From Acinetobacter amyesii (GTDB lineage Bacteria; Pseudomonadota; Gammaproteobacteria; Pseudomonadales; Moraxellaceae): a stretch of DNA of 56,946 bases. Shown here in pieces: positions 51,170-56,946 of this stretch. Each line of letters opens with the position of its first letter. Within the stretch, counting starts at the first letter, position 1. A model generated the notes under the pieces. That model was given only the letters and a program-made list of their open reading frames with translations, was not told where the DNA came from and searched no databases. The position numbers and the translations under genes are program-made. The stretch lies in the NCBI RefSeq assembly GCF_002018365.1, contig NZ_MVKX01000013.1, forward strand, positions 1 to 56,946. Direction: 5' to 3'.

Positions 51170-51681
51170 GTGCAAAAAAATTGGCAGAAATTAGAAAATA
51201 TATTAGAAAAAACCAACCCATCTATATTAGCTGACCTTGCTCCAGCAGCAACTGATACAGAGATTTCAAACTTAGAAGAAAAATTGGTGTCAAACTTCCA
51301 GAAGACTTTCTCGCTTGTTTAAAAGTCCACAATGGTCAATGGGGTAATGCTGACGGACTGTTTAATGATGCTAAGTTTTTATCCACTTCAAGTATTTTTC
51401 AAATATGGAAAATAATGAAGGATATATTCGAAAGTGGAGTATTTGAAGATATGGAGGGCGCCTCATCAGTCAATGGGATTAAAGGGGAAGGTTGGAACCT
51501 TAAATGGATTCCAATCATTGATTTGGGGAATGGCGATCTTTATTTTTTAGATCTTGATCCTGCTGAAGATGGAAAATTTGGACAAGTAGTCCAGTACTGG
51601 CATGAAGATATTGAAGTCCAGAAGGAAGCCAATAATTTTACAGAATGGTTCTCAAATTTTACAGACCAATTAGAACAATAG
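51170..51681 (+). pseudogene. SUKH (SMI1/KNR4) gene broken by a one-base deletion
   Basis: From GTG at 51170 the frame encodes NWQKLENILEKTNPSILADL, APAATDTEISNLEEKL and then goes out of frame and stops at 51318. Adding one G near 51286 (TTGGTG to TTGGGTG) restores LEEKLGVKLPEDFLACLKVH and NGQWGNADGLFN, the SUKH core, through to FTEWFSNFTDQLEQ at 51681. The intact length would be about 170 residues. It is between the higBA module and the pdif site at 52221. A sequencing error in the G run is possible. Confidence 0.8.
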
Positions 51682-51787
51682 ATGAAATCGAATATCTAGA
51701 ATATAAAATTCGTCAAAAAATAGATTTTAGCTAAATAAAATTGGCATTCTAGAAGTGTATACTATCTTGATTTAAAAGAATCTGCGA

Positions 51788-52115
51788 TAAAAAAGCCCGA
51801 CATCCTGTCGGGCTTTTTCGTATTGGTTCGCTTGGCATGACTCCTGTCGTACCGCCGATCCTTGTGCGATTATTTATTTTTATTCTGCGGAACGTCCTGT
51901 TCTCTTATGACTTCATGATATTGAATACAAGGGATTGTGAATATCCGCAAAACCCCTAAATTCATGTGCGCTCAGGCGTACAAAATTGGTGGATTTTTAT
52001 CCCAAGAGTTGTCCGCAGAAATTGGGGATAATTTAAGCCAGCGCTGGCTTGATAACGCAGAGAAAAATGACAAATTGATTAAATATTAATCAATTTTATT
52101 GGCAAGAAGTATCAA
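51788..52115 (-). ncRNA. Candidate structured RNA, copy B
   Basis: This is the inverted, diverged partner of 20230-20552. Read on the minus strand it has the same blocks in the same order: GCGGACAACTCTTG, the GCCTGAGCGCA block, the ATTCAATATCATGAAGTCAT core, CGCACAAGGATCGGCGG and the terminator. The copies differ in the stretches between, for example the GCGCTGG palindrome at about 52041, present only here. Conservation of separate blocks plus terminator suggests a structured RNA. Confidence 0.45.
51789..51818 (-). terminator. Terminator of candidate RNA copy B
   Basis: On the minus strand AAAAAGCCCGACAGGATGTC then GGGCTTTTTT. Compared with copy A, one base changes in the loop-side part of the stem so as to improve pairing. 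Confidence 0.85.
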
Positions 52116-52220
52116 AACTGCTTAAAAAGAAACCGACTTGTTTCCAAGTCGGTTTTTTATTGTTTTTTAGGGGGATGAAAAATTTTTAACTATATGAAAA
52201 ACAATGATATTTTAAAAAGC

Positions 52221-52248
52221 ATTTCGTATAACCTCTATTATGTTAAAT
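52221..52248. other. pdif site, XerC arm then XerD arm
   Basis: ATTTCGTATAA, spacer CCTCTA, TTATGTTAAAT, a consensus site. The next site (56206) has the same orientation, the only break in alternation round the plasmid. Confidence 0.92.
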
Positions 52249-52479
52249 GGGAGGTAATTAGTAGAAAAGTTTTCGGATATAATTTGAATAGGATCTAATT
52301 GCTTCGAAATTAAAGATAGAGTTATACTAAATAATTAGCTAATTGTATATATTATGATTATTTAAACAGTAATCTATATAATTAAATTACAATTAAAAAT
52401 ATACAAATTTAATTCTATATAAAAAATCAACTTTCTAAAAGAAACATAAAGAAAATAAATAGTTATTTATATTAAAATA

Positions 52480-52592
52480 GGCTTTGTTGCACAAAGATTT
52501 CATAACTATATGATTTTAAAAGTTTTGATTGGTTTTTGATCCAAAATTAAATTTATTTAAATCAGATGCTTACATATTTATGCAACAAAGCC
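52480..52592. mobile_element. 113-bp MITE with IS17/IS903-like ends
   Basis: GGCTTTGTTGCACAAA at 52480-52495 is inverted as TTTATGCAACAAAGCC at 52577-52592 (one mismatch). The 9-bp sequence ATTAAAATA occurs on both sides (52471-52479 and 52593-52601), a perfect target duplication of the length made by IS903-group elements. There is no coding sequence inside. The ends match the IS5-family remnant at 32356, which suggests a family whose transposase could once move it. Confidence 0.85.
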
Positions 52593-52610
52593 ATTAAAAT
52601 ATACAAAAAA

Positions 52611-54041
52611 CTATATTTCTAAATAATAAATATAGTCATCTTTTTTTAAAACTAAATTATTATTTATCATAGGAATAAAACAATTACAATATTTCATAAA
52701 ACTAAGTTGATCCGGTCTTTCATCTCCTATATTTAAAATTTTTATTTCAGGAATTTCTTTTACATTTAATTCTCCACTTTCAGAATAGGTGTAATTTGAT
52801 GAAAAGGCCCATAAAAATTTATTTTTATACTTATAATCATCTTTAACCTCAAAATCATGAGTTAATTTTCCAATTTTGAAATTAGGAAAGAAAGGTTTTC
52901 CATAAATTCTACTCAATATAGTTGGTTTAATAAAAATTTGCATATTAATGATAATATCAAGTATGTATCCAGGTATATAGCTTATAATAGCTCTATCCTC
53001 ATAAGATTTTCTTCTATTACTGATAGGAATGCCTTCTTTATTATAATATGTTATATTTTCATACTGTATTGGACTTCTTAAACTACCAACCATCATCTTA
53101 AAATAATTACCGATAAAGCTAATATCCTCATTCTCTCCTTGAGAGCTTAATTTATGTAGAAAATTCAATTGCTTAAACAAACCCAATCTGCTAAAATAAT
53201 TACTATTTGATAAACCACAAGCAACTATATAATCAAAGCTTTCGGTTATTTTTTTGATTTCATCTAAATATATTTTAAATGTTGTCGTCATTCCAGTTTT
53301 TTCGAAATTTCGATTATTATTAAACTCAAGGTTAAAAGGTTTAACTTTAATTAATTCAAATTTATAACCCCAAGATTTCATACAGTCTTGAATATATTCA
53401 AGTTCAAAATTTTTATTTAATTCTTCGAATTCATAATCTACACATAATATTGCAATTTTTATATTTTTATAAACATTGATTTCTTTTATTCCAGCTTGTC
53501 TAATTAGTGCTTTTTTTGCATTTGTAATAATATCATCTTTTTTTAAAATAAGATCATTTTTTTTGTAATCTACTCCAACCTCAATAATTCCTTCACCTAC
53601 TTTTATTTCCTTAAGTAATTCACTATTGCTATTTTTTAAAAAAGCTGCATCAAACCATGGTAAATATTTTTCTATTGGTATTACAGTATTTCCAATTTTT
53701 CCTACTTTCATATAAGGGCCAATATTAGCGCTAAAATTGTTTTCTGTACTTAAAATAAATGGATTTTCGCCTAAAGCTAAACTGCCAGAAACATCATTTT
53801 CTATTTTTTTAAACTCTTCAACTGAATTAATATTATGATTAATATTTAGTAGTTTTCCTTCAATCTTTGAAATCTTTATTTCAGGGTAGTCATTTTCGGC
53901 ATAAATATCTTCAGCAACTTTTCGCCCTAAACAATCATTCAAATTAACTAATTCTATAGAATTTTTATTAGGCATTTTTTTACTGATAGATGTTAATTTA
54001 TTTAATATATTATCTATAATTTTTTTATTTTTAATTTCCAT
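52611..54041 (-). CDS. MoeA-like protein, probable pseudoenzyme
   Basis: The 476-residue protein follows the MoeA (molybdopterin molybdotransferase) plan. It has LVNLNDCLGRKVAEDIYAEN (residues ~30-48), VGEGIIEVGVDYKKNDLILK and IITNAKKALIRQAGIKEINV then KIAILCVDYEFEEL (~150-210), and SYIPGYILDIIINMQIFIKP (~340), matching the GLPGNPVS region. But the MoeA loop DNSAMDGYA reads KISKIEGKL, the GGxSxG motif reads CGLSNSN and the LPGNP motif is IPGYI. Catalysis is therefore doubtful. The gene is 76 bases after a secreted DNase gene on the same strand and may be its partner. It is very AT-rich, suggesting foreign origin. Confidence 0.65.
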   Translation of the reverse strand: MEIKNKKIIDNILNKLTSISKKMPNKNSIELVNLNDCLGRKVAEDIYAENDYPEIKISKIEGKLLNINHNINSVEEFKKIENDVSGSLALGENPFILSTENNFSANIGPYMKVGKIGNTVIPIEKYLPWFDAAFLKNSNSELLKEIKVGEGIIEVGVDYKKNDLILKKDDIITNAKKALIRQAGIKEINVYKNIKIAILCVDYEFEELNKNFELEYIQDCMKSWGYKFELIKVKPFNLEFNNNRNFEKTGMTTTFKIYLDEIKKITESFDYIVACGLSNSNYFSRLGLFKQLNFLHKLSSQGENEDISFIGNYFKMMVGSLRSPIQYENITYYNKEGIPISNRRKSYEDRAIISYIPGYILDIIINMQIFIKPTILSRIYGKPFFPNFKIGKLTHDFEVKDDYKYKNKFLWAFSSNYTYSESGELNVKEIPEIKILNIGDERPDQLSFMKYCNCFIPMINNNLVLKKDDYIYYLEI

Positions 54042-54117
54042 AAAATTTAAGACCTGAATTTAATTTAGTGTTTATAGATAGGCTAATAGTGTACCTAAAA
54101 GCCTATCTATTAAATAT

Positions 54118-55314
54118 TTATTCTACATTTATATAAAATTCTTCACCATCTAGAACTCTTTGTTGTGTATAAAAGACTCCTAGATATGCTCCAGCTCTTC
54201 GATTATCACTCGGATCAATTTTTCTTACAGAAACTGGTATAAATTCTGTATTAGCAGCACCCTCCATGGTTGCCGCAAATGGATATTCATCACAATCGCA
54301 ATCAACCTCAGCATCTTCAGGATCACCTGATGGTGCACATGTTGAACTATATGAATTAAACTTTGCTAAACACATTTGAAGCGATTTTGAACGATTTTGT
54401 CTACGTAAAGTTAAATCTCTTAATCTTCTTAAAGGCGAAGATTCATAACTAGGCATAATACTATCTGGTTCTGGTATATATCTTCCAGGAAGTCCTGAAA
54501 GTTGTGCATCTCTAATATGTAAAGCTGATTCATTAACATCTTGGTCATTTACATTGATTCGGGTAAGTACTGCTGGGGCATCCTCAAAAATACATCCTTG
54601 AGTTCCTGTTTTAGCTAATCCAACGTCACAACGAAGACTTGGAATTCTATCTGAAACTAAGTAAGGAGAATTTATATCAAGAGATTGTCCTATAACATTA
54701 TAATTTGCTCTTATTTCCATAGAATCAAAACTATATTTATCTCTATTTGTCATATTCATTACAGTTTGAATTGGGAATTCTAAAGATAATCCAGGGGTAA
54801 GTAAGACTGAGCGCATACCGCCAATAAGTTGGCAATTTTCTACGCCTTCATCTGTACCACATTCAATTCTAGGTGATATTTGAGCTAATGGCCCCGTAGG
54901 GTCTGAGTAAACAGTTCTAAATTTAAATTTAACAGGCCAAATAAGTGTATTTGTGGGATTATTTTCCTCAGTATATATATAACCAATAATATTTGCAGTA
55001 TTTACATATGATCCACTGCTATCGTAGAGATCAAGATTTTGTTCAAATTTTTGACAGAATGAGGTTCGACTATTTAGGCTATTAAAAGCTCCCTCTCCAA
55101 CTTTTTCACAAGCACTTGAGACGTCTAGTGCGCTTTCAGAACTACTTCTTAACTTATTGACCGTTACAATAATACTATTTAATGTGCCTAAAAATATCCC
55201 TTCGGCAGAATTATGTGAGTTCACATTTTCATCTCTATTAATTTGTGTATCCGCATACGCAGGAATATAGAACGAAAAGCAAAAAATTAAAATTAAGTGA
55301 ATGATTTTATTCAT
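54118..55314 (-). CDS. Secreted NucA/NucB-type DNase, toxin candidate
   Basis: The 398-residue protein has a Sec signal peptide (IIHLILIFCFSFYIPAYA, cut before DTQIN). About 270 residues of unknown N-terminal domain with several cysteines follow. The last 75 residues match the NucA/NucB extracellular nuclease family: DCDCDEYPFAATMEGA, then VSVRKIDPSDNRRAGAYLGV and RVLDGEEFYINV. Catalysis in this family uses the Asp/Glu of the DEYPF region and the E in EGA/EGG; both are present. A secreted DNase with a long N-terminal domain on a plasmid suggests a bacteriocin-like or DNA-scavenging role. The next gene is MoeA-like. Confidence 0.78.
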   Translation of the reverse strand: MNKIIHLILIFCFSFYIPAYADTQINRDENVNSHNSAEGIFLGTLNSIIVTVNKLRSSSESALDVSSACEKVGEGAFNSLNSRTSFCQKFEQNLDLYDSSGSYVNTANIIGYIYTEENNPTNTLIWPVKFKFRTVYSDPTGPLAQISPRIECGTDEGVENCQLIGGMRSVLLTPGLSLEFPIQTVMNMTNRDKYSFDSMEIRANYNVIGQSLDINSPYLVSDRIPSLRCDVGLAKTGTQGCIFEDAPAVLTRINVNDQDVNESALHIRDAQLSGLPGRYIPEPDSIMPSYESSPLRRLRDLTLRRQNRSKSLQMCLAKFNSYSSTCAPSGDPEDAEVDCDCDEYPFAATMEGAANTEFIPVSVRKIDPSDNRRAGAYLGVFYTQQRVLDGEEFYINVE

Positions 55315-55540
55315 AATAAATATAATTAAGATAATATTAATTGATCTTTTACTTTATACAAAAAACGTACAATTTACAACTAATTAAAATCCCTATTTAT
55401 TTTTTAATAAAAAATCTTTTATCATGTCCAAAATACCAATACGCTCCCCCATGTTATCTTTTGGTGATTGAATAGAAAATTATGCGTAAAGGCCCGATTC
55501 ATGAGCCTTTTGATCATCTACTTAATTTATAAAACGTCAC
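55315..55540. other. Gene-free stretch
   Basis: AT-rich DNA that should contain the DNase promoter, reading leftwards. A short hairpin-like AAAGGCCCGATTCATGAGCC element is at 55485-55508. I see no coding sequence. Confidence 0.45.
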
Positions 55541-55690
55541 CTAGTCGATTATCGGAAATAGTTGGAACAGTTCATCCATATTAGAGCTGTAATTTCCATA
55601 TCCGTCACCAGTACATTGCATCGGCTCATTTACTTCTAAAAACGCTAATAATTGAGCCTGTTCTGTGCTGATGGGGGAAAAATGGTGCAT
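55541..55690 (-). CDS. Small acidic protein (49 aa)
   Basis: Reading leftwards from the ATG at 55690, the frame encodes HHFSPISTEQAQLLAFLEVN, then a Gly/Asn-rich middle (GDGYGNYSSNMDE) and LFQLFPIID to TAG at 55541. It starts seven bases after the stop of the preceding gene on the same strand, so the two would be co-transcribed. Codon use and composition look coding. No family recognised. Confidence 0.5.
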   Translation of the reverse strand: MHHFSPISTEQAQLLAFLEVNEPMQCTGDGYGNYSSNMDELFQLFPIID

Positions 55691-55697
55691 CACTTTC

Positions 55698-56114
55698 CTA
55701 GTGTAACCCAAAATCACCTTGTTTCATTCCACAGTGTTCACAATGATTCATCCAGTAAGTAGTACTCACCGTTCTACTAAAATCTGGATAATACTTTGGG
55801 GCTACCTTTTTGAGTGCTTTTTCAACATTAGGGGTAGCTGCAGAAAGGTAGCTAATAAAAGTTGGATTGTCATGAATATTAGTTACCCATTCTTCTATAT
55901 CTTCATCCTCATCATATTCACAGAAAAGTGCTTTTGGCGGTACAGCTAGAGAAAATACAAAGGTATCTTCTTTACATGACCAACACGAACAGGAAGTACG
56001 TGCAATATAAAATTTATTTGCTCTAATGTTATAGCTCGTTTGGCCGGATCCACAGCCAGAGTCGACCACCGCAGCTATAAAGACCAGGAGAATGGCTTGG
56101 AAGCCACTCTGCAC
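55698..56114 (-). pseudogene. Zinc-ribbon-like protein gene with a replaced 5' end
   Basis: From about 56030 leftwards the frame encodes IRANKFYIARTSCSCWSCKE then FVFSLAVPPKALFCEY and, near the end, YWMNHCEHCGMKQGDFGLH. Two CxxC pairs suggest zinc binding. The first 25 codons of the open frame (from 56114) are read in antisense through a relaxase fragment at 56043-56216, so they are not the original N terminus. The true start was probably lost at that junction. Family unknown. Confidence 0.6.
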
Positions 56115-56216
56115 GAAGGACCGAAAGTCACCGAACTACGTAGAAGAGGCATCGAAACCGAAATCAGCCGAACCAATGATGAAATCAAAGAAAGAAATCA
56201 GGCTCAGCTGCAATAA
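56043..56216 (+). pseudogene. 3' fragment of a MobA/MobL relaxase gene
   Basis: One plus-strand frame encodes AGSTARVDHRSYKDQENGLE, then ATLHEGPKVTELRRRGIETE and ISRTNDEIKERNQAQLQ to TAA at 56214. The ARVDHRSYKDQ and ATLHEGPKV elements are typical of IncQ-type MobA/MobL relaxases after the catalytic domain. There is no start and nothing upstream, so this is a short piece of a second mobilisation gene, unrelated to the one at 37351. Its last bases form part of the pdif-like site at 56206. Confidence 0.75.
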
Positions 56217-56233
56217 CCTCTATTATGTTAAAT
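56206..56233. other. pdif half-site (XerD arm only intact)
   Basis: The XerD arm TTATGTTAAAT and the spacer CCTCTA match the site at 52221, but the XerC position reads AGCTGCAATAA, the end of the relaxase fragment. Only its AATAA end fits XerC. It looks like a site whose XerC arm was exchanged in an illegitimate event. Confidence 0.7.
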
Positions 56234-56240
56234 GGATAAG

Positions 56241-56795
56241 TTAAATCCATCCTCCAATAATAAAATCTCCTGAATCATATCCAATAGAATACCCAATCTT
56301 TCTCTCTGGGTAAGCGGTTTTATAATGATTGATTGACGCTTGTGCCAGCTTAAGTCCATAAGCTAAGAACAAAGGATATTCAGCATAATTATCTAGTTCT
56401 GTTTCATCTGCTAAATTTTCAATAGATCGTAAAATTTCAGAGCTAAAAGCTCCTTGCTCAGGATAGTATGTTTTGGCTTCAGACATCCAATCTAGGTTAT
56501 CTTCTTCTGCAATGTATTGATCTGATACTGCAAAATATAGATACCCATTATCAGAAAGACCGAACCAAAACCCTTGCTCAATAAAGGGAGAAGCTTCTTT
56601 TTCTAAAGTGTCAATTATATGAGTTGTTAAACGTTTAACTTCTGCTGTGTAATCTAATTCTTTGAATAGATCCCAACTTTTGTTTGGCTGCATTTCATGA
56701 CAATGATTAATGATCGTTGTCATGAAATTATCAATATCTAGATCATTTTTATGAAGATCAATTTCTTTAAAGATTTTTACGAAGTCAAATGACAT
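56241..56795 (-). CDS. Unknown cassette protein (184 aa) spanning the circular junction
   Basis: The start at 56795 (ATG, FDFVKIFKEIDLHKND) is preferred; an upstream ATG at 56867 lies inside the pdif site and is unlikely. The protein is soluble, acidic and aromatic-rich, with FIEQGFWFGLSDNGYLYFAV, then SDQYIAEEDNLDWMSEAKTY and a strand-rich end (KIGYSIGYDSGDFIIGGWI). No family recognised, but size and context (between sites 56206 and 56852) fit the other immunity-like cassettes. Its first 30 codons also appear at positions 90-1. Confidence 0.6.
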   Translation of the reverse strand: MSFDFVKIFKEIDLHKNDLDIDNFMTTIINHCHEMQPNKSWDLFKELDYTAEVKRLTTHIIDTLEKEASPFIEQGFWFGLSDNGYLYFAVSDQYIAEEDNLDWMSEAKTYYPEQGAFSSEILRSIENLADETELDNYAEYPLFLAYGLKLAQASINHYKTAYPERKIGYSIGYDSGDFIIGGWI

Positions 56796-56946
56796 AAACC
56801 GCCTACATTTTCCAAAATTTAAATAAGTGAGACACTTTTTAGCTTTGCTAAAATCAACATAATACATGTTATACGAAGTTGAAAAAAATGATTCTATAGC
56901 CTTATTTTTTATGTATTTTTTAAATTTAAGACCTAGGCTAGTGCCT
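56706..56946. repeat. Terminal overlap, copy 2 (circular junction)
   Basis: Identical to 1-241. It contains the second listing of the pdif site at 147, here 56852-56879. Confidence 0.93.

Larger units (their letters stand above)
51682..52482. other. Gene-free stretch with RNA copy B and a pdif site
   Basis: Holds candidate RNA copy B (51788-52115), its terminator and the pdif site at 52221. From 52250 to 52479 the DNA is very AT-rich and I see nothing else. Confidence 0.55.

Noticed and set aside
55698..56114. Signal peptide or lipoprotein start of the 138-codon frame (ILLVFIAAVVDSGCGSG)
   Set aside because: That segment is the antisense of a relaxase fragment, so the lipobox-like sequence is accidental.

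Overview
The window is one complete circular plasmid. Its last 241 bases (56706-56946) repeat its first 241 bases, so the molecule closes at 56,705 bp. The host is almost certainly an Acinetobacter: the DNA is AT-rich, 17 XerC/XerD (pdif) sites of the Acinetobacter plasmid type flank accessory genes, a UmuDAb-type SOS box precedes a umuD-umuC pair, and the IS remnants have IS17/IS903-like ends. No antibiotic-resistance gene, tRNA, rRNA or CRISPR array was seen.

Layout. (1) 46.2 kb round the circle to 2.6 kb is an array of pdif-bounded cassettes. Most carry one small gene that looks like an immunity or protective factor: Imm26-like, SUKH, a CdiI-like protein, several unknowns, a GNAT, an HD hydrolase with an alpha/beta hydrolase, and a higBA toxin-antitoxin. 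Three of the 132-bp linkers between cassettes (two pdif sites plus a hairpin) are nearly identical. (2) 2.6-9.1 kb is the maintenance backbone: a serine resolvase with a res-like region, ParA with a ribbon-helix-helix partner, an SF2-like ATPase/helicase, a probable replication origin with repeated TTGTCTTG motifs and a perfect DnaA box, and a Phd/RelE pair. (3) 9.3-19.9 kb is a phage block: a possible GIY-YIG-like protein, four small secreted proteins with a conserved cysteine pair, then T7-like virion genes (portal, scaffold, capsid, tail tube A and B). The virion genes carry in-frame stop codons and a frameshift, and terminase, internal virion proteins and tail fibre are absent, so this is a decayed phage-plasmid. 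(4) 20-26 kb is a secreted Rhs/YD-repeat polymorphic toxin with a membrane-anchored immunity candidate. (5) 26.3-33.4 kb holds a Gabija-like defence pair (OLD-TOPRIM nuclease plus UvrD-like helicase) between a dead IS3-family and a dead IS5-family element. (6) 33.5-40.5 kb has a second fossil of a tail-tube gene, hipBA, and a mobilisation block (oriT, MobC-like protein, MOBP-type relaxase). (7) 40.7-46.1 kb has two small repressors with their operators, two envelope proteins, an MbcA/ParS-like protein, a SRAP protein and umuDC. (8) 52.5-56.2 kb has a 113-bp MITE with a 9-bp target duplication, a MoeA-like protein that seems to have lost catalytic motifs, a secreted NucA/NucB-type DNase, and a fused fragment of a different relaxase.

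How it works together (inference). A phage-plasmid appears to have lost virion production, kept ParA and its origin, gained an oriT/relaxase for transfer by conjugative helpers, and become a platform that stores defence, toxin-immunity and addiction genes. The cassettes were probably shuffled by the host XerCD recombinases. The best candidates for something undescribed are the Xer-based array of orphan immunity-like cassettes, the DNase/MoeA-like pair, the four-gene secreted Cys-pair family, and the bias of the nonsense mutations to changes explained by C-to-T.
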